DNA of 64,000 nucleotides from the NCBI RefSeq assembly GCF_016774335.1, contig NZ_JAETWA010000013.1:1-64000 (forward strand), written 5' to 3'. A model generated the notes under the pieces. That model was not told where the DNA came from, did not search any database, and saw nothing but the letters and a program-made list of their open reading frames with translations. The translations under genes were made by a program, and so were the position numbers. Below are positions 25,140-34,205 of this stretch, one piece after another (positions within the stretch are counted from its first letter, which is position 1; each line of letters starts with the position of its first letter). Source of the DNA: Luteimonas saliphila. GTDB lineage: Bacteria > Pseudomonadota > Gammaproteobacteria > Xanthomonadales > Xanthomonadaceae.

Positions 25140-25937
25140 GGGGTTGGAGAGCGATTTGGTGGTTCGGGGAGGATACAGCCGCATCGCGAAGGACACTCAT
25201 GTGGCGGAATGTTCGTGCCTTGACCGCATCGGATCGTTCGGCGGCACAAGTCGCTTGTCTCGCCAGAATTCGTTACTCAAGGGCTTCCGTCCGCCTGCGG
25301 CGGCCGGGTTCATTTCTTTTGGAAAGCGCCAAAAGAAACGAACCAAAGAAAAACGCTTTCCCCGCAACGGCACAAGCTCGAGGCTGACACAGGATCTCGA
25401 TTTTCCGACTCGCCATCCATGGCTCGGTCGGAAAACGCCGCACATCCTGTGCGGCGCCCTCCGGGTCTGGTGAGTTCTGCAGGCGATTCCACAACAAGCG
25501 CTGCTTGTAACGCTTCTGTCTCTGCAGGGACGGCGATGATTCAACACAAGGACTCCATTTGCCAAAAGCGTCTTATCGCCTCCCGACTGGCGAGACGAAG
25601 ACGCGCGTTCCGCGCTTTTCGAAAGTGATGCGCCTGCGTGGGTCGGTAACCCGGAGGGCGGCGCGCAGGACGCGCGCCGTTTTTCGCCACGGCATGGATG
25701 CCGTGTCGAAAAATTCCGTCATCGGGCCAGATCGCGAGCTTGTGCACTTGCGGGGAAGCGTTTCTCTTTGGTTCGTTTCTTTTGACGCTCATCAAAAGAA
25801 ATGAACCCGCTCGCCCATGGCGAGCGGAAGCTCTTGCCTCACAAGAATGCCACCGCGCCAACAACAGTCAAATCCCGATTAGGCGAGCGCAGGTCAGGTC
25901 AAACTTTGCGACGAAAGCAGCAGCGCACCACCCCCGC
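25140..25937. repeat. Gene-free island: two facing 190-bp arm repeats
   Basis: Arm A (25279-25470, forward) and arm B (25648-25835, reversed) share a core reading TTCTTTTGG, CCAAAAGAAACGAACCAAAG and a GCTTTCCCCGC-type block, preceded by a GCTTCCGTCCGCC end and followed by a CCCTCCGGGT end with an internal GCGGCG or GCGCGC hairpin. The unique centre 25471-25647 has no believable gene. The same pair, in reversed order, forms the island 50289-51050. Frames here are open only because of composition. Confidence 0.8.
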
Positions 25938-26507
25938 CTATTCCCCCCCATCCCCCAACGCATAAATCCCCGGCAGATTCCGCCCCTGCTCGTGGAAATC
26001 CATCCCGAACCCGAACACGTAGCGGTCGGGAACTTCCACGCCCACGTAGTCGGCGCAGATGCCGTCCACGCAGCGGTCGTGCGCCTTGGTCGCCAGCACC
26101 GCGACGCGCACGTCGAGCGCGCCCTGGTCCTCGCACCAGTACTTCACCGCCTTGAGCGTGTGGCCCTCGTCGAGGATGTCGTCGGCCAGCAGCACCCGGC
26201 GGCCGCGCATCGGGGTCGCCGGGCGGTGCAGCCACGCAAGGCCGGAGCCGGTGGTGTTGCCGCGGTAGCGGGTGGCATGCAGGTAGTCGAATTCCAGGTC
26301 GAGGCCGCGTTCGCCGAGCGCGAACGCGAGCTGCGCGGCGAACGGCAGGCCGCCATGCATGACGGTGATGAACAGCGGCGGCAGCTCGTCGTCGATGTAC
26401 TCGGGACAGATGGCATCGGCCATCTCCTCGATCGCGTCTTCCAGCGCCTCGCGATCGTGGATCAGCTCGGCGCTGTCGAGCACGTCGGAGAGCCTCGGCA
26501 CGTTCAT
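25938..26507 (-). CDS. Hypoxanthine-guanine phosphoribosyltransferase
   Basis: The 189-residue enzyme uses PRPP to convert hypoxanthine or guanine to IMP or GMP. The PRPP motif VLLADDILDEGHTLKAV and the flexible-loop HATRYRGNTTGSG are intact. Its start overlaps the nagZ stop by 4 nt (26504-26507), so it is translated downstream of nagZ. This is a less common operon partner, but the close coupling is clear in the sequence. Confidence 0.92.
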   Translation of the reverse strand: MNVPRLSDVLDSAELIHDREALEDAIEEMADAICPEYIDDELPPLFITVMHGGLPFAAQLAFALGERGLDLEFDYLHATRYRGNTTGSGLAWLHRPATPMRGRRVLLADDILDEGHTLKAVKYWCEDQGALDVRVAVLATKAHDRCVDGICADYVGVEVPDRYVFGFGMDFHEQGRNLPGIYALGDGGE

Positions 26508-27511
26508 GCGGTCTGTCCCAGTCGGGTCGCGAGCTGCGATTGCGTGCCGCTGTAGCGGCTGTCGGCCAGCAGGCCATCCCAGCCCAGGCCACCGCGGCCG
26601 AGCAGGCCGACCAGGGCCATGGTGTTGAGCTTGCGATCCTTGACCGCCGCCAGCGATTCGTCGACGAGCTCGGGATGGCAGACCAGCACCACGTCGCAGC
26701 CCGCATCCAGGTGCGCGTCGACGCGGGCCTTGATGCCGCCGGCGGAGAACGCCGCGGCCATGCCGATGTCGTCGGAGAACACGACGCCGCGGAAGCCCAT
26801 CTCCCCGCGCAGGATGTCGTTGATCCAGAACGGCGAGTAGCCGGCGGGTTCGGGCGCGACCTGCGGGTACACCACGTGCGCCAGCATCACCGCGTCGGCG
26901 CCGGCCTCGATGCCGGCGACGAAGGGCACCAGGTCGTGCGCCCGGATCGCGTCGAGCGGACGGTCGTCGACGGCGTCGTCGAAGTGCGTGTCCTCGCGCA
27001 CGGTGCCGTGCCCGGGGAAGTGCTTGAGCGTGGCGGCCATGCCCACAGCGTGCATGCCGCGGACGTAGGCGCGCGTGAACTGCGCGACCACCTGGGGATC
27101 GTCCGAGAACGCGCGGTCACCGATCGCGAGGTTGCCGTGACCGACATCGACCACCGGCGCGAAGCTCAGATCGACGCCGGTGGCGCGGATCTCGCTGGCC
27201 ATCAGCCAGGCGTGTTCCTCGGCCAGCTTCAGCGCCCCATCCGGATCCTGTGCATACAGGCGGCCGAAGCCTTCGAGCGGCGGCAGGTCGCTGAATCCTT
27301 CGCGGAAGCGCTGCACGCGGCCGCCTTCCTGGTCGACGCAGATCAGCACGGGGCGCGGCGCCGCCTCGCGGATCGCGGCGCACAGCGCCATCACCTGCGA
27401 TCTAGAACTGAAGTTTCGCTTGAACAGGATGACGCCCGCGCAGGCGTCGTTCCGCAGCCAGTCGCGCTCCTGCGCGGTGAGTTCCATGCCGGCAACGCCG
27501 ATCACGAGCAT
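26504..27511 (-). CDS. Beta-N-acetylhexosaminidase NagZ
   Basis: The 335-residue family 3 glycosidase removes GlcNAc from anhydro-muropeptides in cytosolic peptidoglycan recycling. The signature KHFPGHGTVREDTHFD with its catalytic histidine and aspartate, and the nucleophile region VVFSDDIGMAA, are intact. The ATG at 27511 is preferred over that at 27526, because a GGAG sits 9 nt upstream of it and it gives the common MLVIGVAG start. It overlaps the hpt gene by 4 nt. Confidence 0.94.
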   Translation of the reverse strand: MLVIGVAGMELTAQERDWLRNDACAGVILFKRNFSSRSQVMALCAAIREAAPRPVLICVDQEGGRVQRFREGFSDLPPLEGFGRLYAQDPDGALKLAEEHAWLMASEIRATGVDLSFAPVVDVGHGNLAIGDRAFSDDPQVVAQFTRAYVRGMHAVGMAATLKHFPGHGTVREDTHFDDAVDDRPLDAIRAHDLVPFVAGIEAGADAVMLAHVVYPQVAPEPAGYSPFWINDILRGEMGFRGVVFSDDIGMAAAFSAGGIKARVDAHLDAGCDVVLVCHPELVDESLAAVKDRKLNTMALVGLLGRGGLGWDGLLADSRYSGTQSQLATRLGQTA

Positions 27512-27712
27512 CCTTTGGATCTCCATGGCGTGCGCGGCTGCGCACGGGCGGCATTGTCGCAGATGCCGGGTGGTCGCCGCGGGGCAATCGGCCTTCGCCA
27601 TCGCATGGAGCCGGCCTCCCGAAACGAATTCTTCACGAGTCGCCGGCGGGGATGCTCCTTCTTCCGGCGCTCAAGGGCGTGGACCCGCACGGCGGGCCGA
27701 GCCCGCGTGCAG

Positions 27713-28216
27713 TCAATCCCGTTCCGCGGCGCCCCAGCGTGCATACGGTCGCGATGCCAGCGCAAGGTTGTAGTAGCGCGCCTGGTCCGTGACCTCCCGC
27801 CCCGCCCAGGCAGGCATGGCGAAGGCTTCGTCGGCGCGCGCGAGTTCGATCTCCGCGACCACCAGGCCGGCGTTCTCGCCGAGGAACTCGTCGACTTCCC
27901 ACAGATGCCCCTCATGCCGTACGAGGTGCCGTCGCTTGTCGATCACGCCCGCCACGCAAAGGGCCAGCAGCGCGCGCGCATCCTCGACCGGGATCGGATA
28001 GTCGAACTCCTGCCGGGTGTGGCCGGGCTCGCGCGACTTGATGTTGAGGTAGCCCGCTTCACCCTGGATGCGCACGCGCACCGAGGCCTTCTGGCCGCCG
28101 TGCTCGAGCGAATCGAGGGTGTTGAGGTAGCCCTGCGCGATCGGCAGGACCGCATGCGCTTGCGCGCGCCAGCCATCGCCGGAGACCAGGAATTTGCGTT
28201 CGATTTCGAGGGGCAT
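27713..28216 (-). CDS. CYTH-domain protein (inorganic triphosphatase-like)
   Basis: The 167-residue product starts MPLEIERKFLV with the ExExK metal-binding signature of the CYTH superfamily (Glu4, Glu6, Lys8) and carries the alternating charged strands of the fold, such as VRVRIQGEAGYLNIKSRE. Family members hydrolyse inorganic triphosphate or thiamine triphosphate. It starts 5 nt downstream of a five-copy heptamer array, which therefore lies between its promoter and start codon or inside its leader. Confidence 0.92.
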   Translation of the reverse strand: MPLEIERKFLVSGDGWRAQAHAVLPIAQGYLNTLDSLEHGGQKASVRVRIQGEAGYLNIKSREPGHTRQEFDYPIPVEDARALLALCVAGVIDKRRHLVRHEGHLWEVDEFLGENAGLVVAEIELARADEAFAMPAWAGREVTDQARYYNLALASRPYARWGAAERD

Positions 28217-28220
28217 GGGG

Positions 28221-28390
28221 TTCGTGATTCGTGATTCGTGATTCGTGATTCGTGATTCGGCGGAGCATACGCCGTGATTGCTCGCCGGCAAGGAAATTCG
28301 ACCTCTCCCGCCGGAATCGGAAGAAAAAACCCTGTGCTCCGAGGAAGCGATGCAGATCGCGCTCCTTCGAATCACCAATCACCAATCACG
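28221..28390. repeat. Two heptamer arrays flanking the rlmD-CYTH gap
   Basis: TTCGTGA is repeated five times at 28221-28255, and AATCACC-type heptamers three times at 28370-28390, in inverted orientation to each other. The second array contains the rlmD stop codon (28386-28388). A third short array, CGGATCA three times, is at 50992-51012. Seven-base repeats do not break reading frames when shared evenly, but copy number differences change spacing. Confidence 0.85.
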
Positions 28391-29735
28391 GCTTCTTCTC
28401 GAACAGCGCGATCGACTCCACGTGCGCGGTCTGCGGGAACATGTCCATCGCGCCGGCGCTGCGCAGGGACCAGCCGCGCTCGTTGACCAGGTAGCTTGCA
28501 TCGCGCGCGAGCGAGCCTGGATGGCAGCTGACGTAGACGATGCGGCCGAAGCGCTCCAGCGGCAGCTGTTTGAGCACGTCGATCGCACCCGATCGTGGCG
28601 GGTCGAGCAGCAGCTTGTCGAACCCCTGGCGCATCCAGGACGTGCCGCGATGGTCCCGGGTGAGGTCCGCGTCGTGGAAGGTGGCGTTGTCCAACCCATT
28701 GAGCGCCGCGTTTTCCCGCGCGCGCGCCACCAGGGCCGCTTCGCCTTCCACGCCGACCACCTCCGCCGCGACGCGCGCCATCGGCAGGGTGAAGTTGCCG
28801 AGGCCGCAGAACAGGTCGAGCACGCGGTCGCCGGCCTGCAGGTCGAGCAGCTCGAACGTGCGCGCGATCATCGCCTCGTTGAGCCGGGCGTTGACCTGGA
28901 TGAAATCCAGCGGCCGGAAGGCCAGCGTCACGTTCCACGGTTCCAGCCGGAACGAGAGGGCGGGTTGCGCCGGCCACAGCGGACGCACCGAGTCCACGCC
29001 CCCGGGCTGCAGGAAGACGGCCACGCGGTTGCGCTCGGCGAATCCGCGCAATGCCGCGAGATCCACGTCGCACAACGGCTGCAGGTGGCGCAGCACCAGC
29101 GCCACGCCGTCGAAATCCGGCGTCGGGTCGCCGACGATGAATTCGATCTGCGGGATCTCGCGCCGCGCCCGCAGGCCGTCGACCAGCGTCGACAGCGGCA
29201 CGATCAGCCCCTCCACGGCCGGCACCACGGTATGGCACTCCCGCAGGTCGGCGACGAAGCGCGGATCGCGTTCGCGGAAGCCGACCAGGGTCTTGTCCTT
29301 CTTCTCCACCCGCCGCACCGAGAACCGGCCCTTGCGGCGGTAGTGCCAGGCGCCGCCGGTCAGCGTCGGCAGCACGTCGCGGGGGGCGACATGGCCGATG
29401 CGCTCGAAGTTCTCCAGCAGCACGCGCTGCTTGGCGAGGATCTGTCGAGACGCCTCGAGATGCTGCAACGCGCAGCCACCGCACACGCCGAAATGGGCGC
29501 AGCGCGGCGCGACGCGCTCGGGCGAGGCCTCCAGCACCTGCAGCGTGTCGGCTTCGTCGAAATGGCGCGAACGCGCGACCTGCTTCGCCAGCACCCGCTC
29601 GCCGGGCAGTGCGCCGGCCACGAACACGGTCTTGCCGGCGTTCGGATGTCCCGCTGCACGGCGGGCGACGCCGCGGCCGTCGTGGCTCAGGTCGAGGATG
29701 TCGAGCTCGAACGGGGTCTGGTCGATCCGGGCCAC
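28386..29735 (-). CDS. 23S rRNA (uracil-1939-C5)-methyltransferase RlmD
   Basis: The 449-residue enzyme has an N-terminal TRAM domain, the iron-sulfur cysteine cluster (CAHFGVCGGCALQH and the later RECHTVVP), and the class I methyltransferase domain with the conserved FCGLGNFTLPMA and the catalytic YVSCHPGSLARD. It methylates U1939 of 23S rRNA. Length matches RlmD. The stop codon lies in a heptamer repeat. Confidence 0.95.
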   Translation of the reverse strand: MARIDQTPFELDILDLSHDGRGVARRAAGHPNAGKTVFVAGALPGERVLAKQVARSRHFDEADTLQVLEASPERVAPRCAHFGVCGGCALQHLEASRQILAKQRVLLENFERIGHVAPRDVLPTLTGGAWHYRRKGRFSVRRVEKKDKTLVGFRERDPRFVADLRECHTVVPAVEGLIVPLSTLVDGLRARREIPQIEFIVGDPTPDFDGVALVLRHLQPLCDVDLAALRGFAERNRVAVFLQPGGVDSVRPLWPAQPALSFRLEPWNVTLAFRPLDFIQVNARLNEAMIARTFELLDLQAGDRVLDLFCGLGNFTLPMARVAAEVVGVEGEAALVARARENAALNGLDNATFHDADLTRDHRGTSWMRQGFDKLLLDPPRSGAIDVLKQLPLERFGRIVYVSCHPGSLARDASYLVNERGWSLRSAGAMDMFPQTAHVESIALFEKKP

Positions 29736-29828
29736 GTGACGTCAGGCTGCGTGCGGGCCGCGCATTGTCGCAGAAACAGGCTTTTCCCGGCCGTTGCGCA
29801 ACGGCCCGAAGCCTGCGTCACCACCTGC

Positions 29829-29849
29829 CGGCCGGCCCAGGGCCGGCCG
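29829..29849 (-). terminator. Strong GC hairpin after the YdbL-like gene
   Basis: A perfect 9-bp stem CGGCCGGCC/GGCCGGCCG around a 3-base loop lies 11 nt after the stop at 29860, followed further downstream by a second palindrome GGCCGTTGCGCAACGGCC near 29787-29804. No T-run follows, so termination is uncertain. It lies between two genes that appear to be separate units. Confidence 0.4.
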
Positions 29850-29859
29850 TCCCGCGCGG

Positions 29860-30453
29860 CTACTTCTGCTTCCAGGCCCCGCCCTGCTGGTACCACCAGC
29901 CGGGGCGTGCGCTCGCGATCCATTGCCGGGCGAACACGTCGCGGATCTGCGATTCCCACTCCGGATGACCGTTGGCGACCGCGATCTCGCGGTACACCGC
30001 CTTGCGGTCGCGGTTGTCGTCGGCGACCGCGGCATTGACCGCGACCCGGTCCTTGATCGCCAGCGACGCCGCGTCGCGCACCACGATCGTGCCATCGCCC
30101 GCGAAGCCCAGCGCGCCGGAATCGAAGTGCGCGCGCAGGGTCGAGTTGAAACGCGACTCCATCCGCGACTGGATCGCCTGGATCGCCGGGGTGCGGATGG
30201 TGATGTCGGGCTGCGACTGGGCGTGCGCCGAACCGATGCCGAGCAGCATCCACGGATCGAAGCGCGGCTGGCGCAGCGCCATGCCGCCGTCGCCGGACGG
30301 TGGCGGAGCGGGCTGCGCCTCGTCGCCGATCACGTTCTCGACGAACTCGCGGGCCGCTTCGCGCGCCTCGGCGGCGGGAAAATAGACGTTGATGGTGACG
30401 CAGGCGCACAGCGCCAGCGCGAAGAGGATCGGCATTGCTACCAGGCGACGCAT
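29860..30453 (-). CDS. YdbL-like DUF1318 lipoprotein, possibly with a YnbE-like N terminus
   Basis: The 197-residue product begins with a lipoprotein signal (ALALCAC, Cys18 most likely) followed by VTINVYFPAAEAREAAREFV. The C-terminal half matches the DUF1318/YdbL family (AIKDRVAVNAAVADDNRDRK, ending GWWYQQGGAWKQK). E. coli YdbL works with YdbH and the lipoprotein YnbE in envelope lipid homeostasis. No separate YnbE gene is present between this gene and the YdbH-like gene 44 nt upstream, so this longer lipoprotein may combine both roles; that is inference. Confidence 0.8.
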   Translation of the reverse strand: MRRLVAMPILFALALCACVTINVYFPAAEAREAAREFVENVIGDEAQPAPPPSGDGGMALRQPRFDPWMLLGIGSAHAQSQPDITIRTPAIQAIQSRMESRFNSTLRAHFDSGALGFAGDGTIVVRDAASLAIKDRVAVNAAVADDNRDRKAVYREIAVANGHPEWESQIRDVFARQWIASARPGWWYQQGGAWKQK

Positions 30454-30497
30454 GCGAGGCTCCCGTTGCGATGAATGACCGCCTCGCGGCGGCCGGG

Positions 30498-32513
30498 TCA
30501 GTCCACCACCGGCGCGACATCTCCGGCGGCCACTGCAGCGAGGCGTTCCACCAGCGTCGGCCAGTCGACGTCGCGATTGAAGCCGACGACCTGCAGCTTC
30601 GGCACGCCCGCCCCTTCGACGATAGTAAAGCCCTCGCCCGCTGAATGCAGGCCCGACATCCGGCAGACCTCGTTCGCCAGCCGGCAGCCGATGCCGATGC
30701 GGCGATACCCGAAGTCGTCGAACAGGCCGATCAGTCGCCCCTGCAGGCTGGTCACGAACGAGGCGTCGCCGACGCTGGAGATGTCCTGCACCGCGCGCTG
30801 GCTGATGCGCTGGCGGACCCCGGCGCGCCGCTGTGTATGCAGTTCCGCATCGAAGGCGGTGGCGGTCCAGTCGACCAGGCGCAGGCCGTCGATGCGGCCA
30901 TGCAGGCGGCCGGTGATGCTGCCGAAGTCGAACACCTCGGTGATGCCGAGCAGGTCGAGGTCGTGCAGCGACAGGTCCGCCGACAGCGTCGGGGCGACGC
31001 CGAACGGACGTTCCATCGACAACGCGCCCACATCGATGCGGCCTTCGAACAGCTGCATCGACAGGCCGCCATCGAACTCGAGCCGTTCATCGGCATAGCG
31101 CGCGCTCGGGATGCGTCCGCCGAGCGTGCCGCGGAATGCCGGCCAGCCCAGCGCCTGCGCGAGCTGGCCGAGGTCGAGCGCATCGAGTTCGAGGCCGAAA
31201 CCCAGGCGCAGACCCGCTCCGGCGTCCGGGGGACGCAGGGTGAAACCGTCCAGGCGCACCCTTCCGCCGAGCATCGACAGTTCCGCCGGCTCGCGCAGGC
31301 GCAGCGTGCCCGCTTCGCTGCGCATCGGCAGGCGGATCGGACCGAAGGCGAGTCCGTACAGCGCGCCACCCTGCCACTGCAACCCGCTGTCGCCGGCGTC
31401 GGCGAAGGCGTGGCGCAAGGTTCCCTGCAATCCGTCGATCCGGAACCTCTGCTGCGGATCGCGCACATCGACGGCGGCAAAATCCGCGTCGAGCAAGCGC
31501 AGTTCGCCCGCATCGATCCGCACCCGCACGCCGGCCGAGCCTTGCAGTTCCAGATCGGACAAGCCGGCCAGGCCGAGCCAGCCGGACAGATATCGCCCGG
31601 GCAATGCAGCGAGCACCGGGCTGCGCGCATCCAGTTCCAGTCGTTCCAGTCCGCCGTCGGCGGCGAGCACCGCGCTGCCCTCGGCGGACAGGGTGTCCGC
31701 GTCCTGCCACGCCAGGCGCGGCGCAGCCCAGCCGCCGCCGGGCAACTGCCGTGCGTCGAGGCCGAACCGGACCGGTCGCGCGCCGAGCGCGAGGTAGGTG
31801 TTGCCGACCAGCACTTCGCCGTCGCGCAGTCGGCCGTCGATCGTCACCAGCGCGCCGGCACCGGCGGGCTGGCGATAGTCGAAGACCACTTCGCCATCGA
31901 GATCGCCGATCGCGACGCTGGCATCCTCCGATTCCAGTGCCAGCCCCGCCACCGCGAGCCGGCCCTCGAGGCGCAGCGGCCGGCCGGCCGGCGTGTACAG
32001 CGCGACCGTGCCATCGGCCACGCCCGCGCCGATCCGGCCCGCCGGCCAGCCCTGCGCGAGCAGCGCCTGCGCCCACGCCAGCGGCACCCGTTCCAGGCGC
32101 AGGCTTGTGGTGTCGGGTGCGGCGGCATTGCGATGCAGCGCCAGGCGCGCATCGCCTTGGGTGAGCGCCGCATCGGTGCGCGCGGTCGACAGGTCAACGG
32201 CAAGCCGCATCGGCGCACCGCCCTTGCCGCGCAACGGCCCGGCGCATTGCCACGCGTCGTCCTGCGCACGCGCCAGCGGACACTCCCACTCGACGTCGAA
32301 GTAGCCATCACCCAGCGCGTCCGCCTCGATCCGCGCGGCCTCGACCCGCAACTCGCCGCTTGTCGCGCCGGCGGGCCAATGCAGCCGCACCCGCACGTCG
32401 CGAAGTTCGACGCCCGGTGCCCGGATCGTGGCGATGCTGGCGGTCGCGGTCCGTGCCTGCACCTGGCAGGCGGCGAACGCCATCAGCAACAGGGTTAAGA
32501 TGCGGACAGGCAT
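30498..32513 (-). CDS. YdbH-like AsmA-superfamily intermembrane protein
   Basis: The 671-residue protein has an N-terminal signal or anchor (ILTLLLMAFAACQVQA) and a long beta-rich body of the YdbH/AsmA-like type (including DFGSITGRLHGRIDGLRLVDW near 560). In E. coli YdbH forms a periplasmic bridge that, with TamB and YhdP, carries phospholipids to the outer membrane. It lies 44 nt upstream of the YdbL-like gene in the same direction, which supports the assignment. Its start is 34 bp from the divergent REC-Hpt gene. Confidence 0.8.
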   Translation of the reverse strand: MPVRILTLLLMAFAACQVQARTATASIATIRAPGVELRDVRVRLHWPAGATSGELRVEAARIEADALGDGYFDVEWECPLARAQDDAWQCAGPLRGKGGAPMRLAVDLSTARTDAALTQGDARLALHRNAAAPDTTSLRLERVPLAWAQALLAQGWPAGRIGAGVADGTVALYTPAGRPLRLEGRLAVAGLALESEDASVAIGDLDGEVVFDYRQPAGAGALVTIDGRLRDGEVLVGNTYLALGARPVRFGLDARQLPGGGWAAPRLAWQDADTLSAEGSAVLAADGGLERLELDARSPVLAALPGRYLSGWLGLAGLSDLELQGSAGVRVRIDAGELRLLDADFAAVDVRDPQQRFRIDGLQGTLRHAFADAGDSGLQWQGGALYGLAFGPIRLPMRSEAGTLRLREPAELSMLGGRVRLDGFTLRPPDAGAGLRLGFGLELDALDLGQLAQALGWPAFRGTLGGRIPSARYADERLEFDGGLSMQLFEGRIDVGALSMERPFGVAPTLSADLSLHDLDLLGITEVFDFGSITGRLHGRIDGLRLVDWTATAFDAELHTQRRAGVRQRISQRAVQDISSVGDASFVTSLQGRLIGLFDDFGYRRIGIGCRLANEVCRMSGLHSAGEGFTIVEGAGVPKLQVVGFNRDVDWPTLVERLAAVAAGDVAPVVD

Positions 32514-32547
32514 CGGGCGAGCATATCCGCTGCGCAGGGAGGCGACG

Positions 32548-33264
32548 ATGAATCCGAGGATCCTGCTGGTCGAGGACGACCCCACCAGCCGCGCCTTCCT
32601 CCAGGCTGCGACCGAGGGCTTGCCGGCCGTGGTCGATCTGGCTGGTAGCGTGGCCGAGGCCCGCGTGCTCGCCACCCGCCACGCGCATGCGTTGTGGCTG
32701 ATCGACGCCCACCTGCCCGACGGTAGCGGCAGCGAGTTGCTGCAGGACCTGCGCGAACGCGGACTGACCACGCCGGCGATCGCGCACACCGCCTCGCGCG
32801 ACCGCACCGAACACGCCGCGCTGCTCGCCGCCGGCTTCGCCAGCACTCTCGCCAAACCGCTTCCGGCCGGCGCGTGGACGGACGCGCTGCGGCTTGCACT
32901 CGACGACGGATCGACCGCGCAAGTCGCCGCGGATGTCGAAACGCCCGTCGAAGCGCGCGACACGCCGGTATGGGACGAGGCGCAGGCGCTCGCGGCGCTC
33001 GCCGGCGATGCCGGGAATGTCGCGGCGCTGCGCGCGTTGTTCATCGCGGAGCTGCCTGCGACGCGCGACACGGTGGCGTCCGCCGCAGGCCTTGGTGACG
33101 ACGACGCGCTGCGCGGCGCCCTACACCGGCTACGCGCCGGATGCGGTTTCGTGGGCGCGGCGCGGCTGGATGTAGCGGCTACACGGCTGCGGGACGCCCC
33201 TGCCTCGAATACGGCGCTGCAGGACTTCCTGGCCGCGGTTCAGGACACGCTGTCGTCGCCCTGA
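32548..33264 (+). CDS. Response regulator receiver fused to Hpt domain
   Basis: The 238-residue protein has a receiver domain with the acid pair (Asp10, Asp11), phospho-acceptor Asp53, Thr81 and Lys103, followed by an Hpt domain with the histidine in [13 protein letters not shown] (His193). It lacks a DNA-binding or enzymatic output and has no kinase beside it. It could be an intermediate in a phosphorelay. A GGGAGGCGACG element precedes the ATG. Its end overlaps the recO end by 25 bp on the other strand. Confidence 0.88.
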   Translation: MNPRILLVEDDPTSRAFLQAATEGLPAVVDLAGSVAEARVLATRHAHALWLIDAHLPDGSGSELLQDLRERGLTTPAIAHTASRDRTEHAALLAAGFASTLAKPLPAGAWTDALRLALDDGSTAQVAADVETPVEARDTPVWDEAQALAALAGDAGNVAALRALFIAELPATRDTVASAAGLGDDDALRGALHRLRAGCGFVGAARLDVAATRLRDAPASNTALQDFLAAVQDTLSSP

Positions 33265-33998
33265 CCGGGGCGACGGGCCGCCAGCCGCGCGAGGTCGGCC
33301 GCCAGCTCCCAGGATTTCAGCCCCCGTGGCCCCAGATGCTGGGACAGCACGTCGCGCATCGCGCGGCGCAGGCTGTCGAGATCCCCCGGGCCGGGCTTGC
33401 GATCGTCGCCCAGCGCGATCAACGCGCTGCCGGTGGCGTAGCGGCCTCGCGACTCCCCGACGCGTTCTCCCAGCACGCGCCGCGGCCCGTGCTCCGGGTC
33501 CAACCGGTAGCGCGCGGCCGGATCGATGTCGCCGCCGTCGCCGTCGCGCGCCCAGTCGAATCCGACCCCGAGCGCGTCCAGCAGGTCGCGTTCGAAACGG
33601 CGCAGCGTCCACGCCAGGTCGGCGGCATCGTGCAGCCGCGCGCGCACTTCTCCGTAAAGGGCGTAGAGCGCGGAATGCGGATCCTGCCGCGGCGCCAGGC
33701 GCAGTACCAGCTCGTTGACGTAGAACGCAGCGAGCGCGGCATGTCCCGGCAACGGCGGCGGTGCATCGAGTGCCTCCACCGACGTCAGCTGGGCGAGTTC
33801 ACCGCGCTGCACGGCGTCGATGCGCACGTGCTGCAGCGGTTGCAGCGCAGCGAACTGGGCCTGTTTCCTCGGGCCGCGCACCCCGCGCGCCACCAGGCCG
33901 AGACGGCCATGCGATTCGCTGAGCAGGTCGACCAGCAGGCTGGTCTCGCGCCACGGCCGCGCGTGCAGGACGTAGCCGCGTTCGCCGGCGTAGCGCAC
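33240..33998 (-). CDS. DNA repair protein RecO
   Basis: The 252-residue protein has an N-terminal OB-fold ([33 protein letters not shown]) and a C-terminal helical domain without the zinc cysteines seen in some RecO proteins. It loads RecA on SSB-covered DNA together with RecR. The start is GTG ([13 protein letters not shown]). It is the last gene of the rpoE-to-recO direction and is preceded by a small unassigned frame. Confidence 0.92.
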   Translation of the reverse strand: MRYAGERGYVLHARPWRETSLLVDLLSESHGRLGLVARGVRGPRKQAQFAALQPLQHVRIDAVQRGELAQLTSVEALDAPPPLPGHAALAAFYVNELVLRLAPRQDPHSALYALYGEVRARLHDAADLAWTLRRFERDLLDALGVGFDWARDGDGGDIDPAARYRLDPEHGPRRVLGERVGESRGRYATGSALIALGDDRKPGPGDLDSLRRAMRDVLSQHLGPRGLKSWELAADLARLAARRPGQGDDSVS

Positions 33999-34038
33999 GG
34001 TCAGACGTCGGCGAGCGCGGCGACGACCCGGGTTGCGG

Positions 34039-34179
34039 TCATCGGGCGGGCAGGAACCGCGGACGCATGCGAGCCGGGTACGCGATCAGCCACGACCCGC
34101 GGCGCCCCGGCACGATCCGTAGGTGCGGCGTGTCACCCGGACGGTAGCCTTCGAGCGGTGCGATCGCTTCGTGTCCCAT
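34039..34179 (-). CDS. Small arginine-rich protein between era and recO, hypothetical
   Basis: A 46-codon frame starts at 34179, 27 nt after the era stop, and ends at 34039, 41 nt before the recO start. The product ([20 protein letters not shown]..., ending RPRFLPAR) is basic and shows no membrane segment. A GGGGTG lies just ahead of the start. Its placement inside a tight operon suggests a real gene, but codon evidence is thin and I do not recognise the family. Confidence 0.45.
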   Translation of the reverse strand: MGHEAIAPLEGYRPGDTPHLRIVPGRRGSWLIAYPARMRPRFLPAR

Positions 34180-34205
34180 CACCCCGCTCCGCGCGTGACC
34201 GGCGG

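Noticed and set aside
25199-25864. Several 60-120 codon frames in the gene-free island, and similar ones at 50415-50983
   Set aside because: Their peptides repeat the translated arm repeat (such as KRNEPKK) in several frames and strands, so they come from the repeat and are not genes.
26540-30038. Plus-strand frames of over 560 codons opposite nagZ, CYTH and rlmD
   Set aside because: All are antisense of well-recognised genes and lack motifs of their own.
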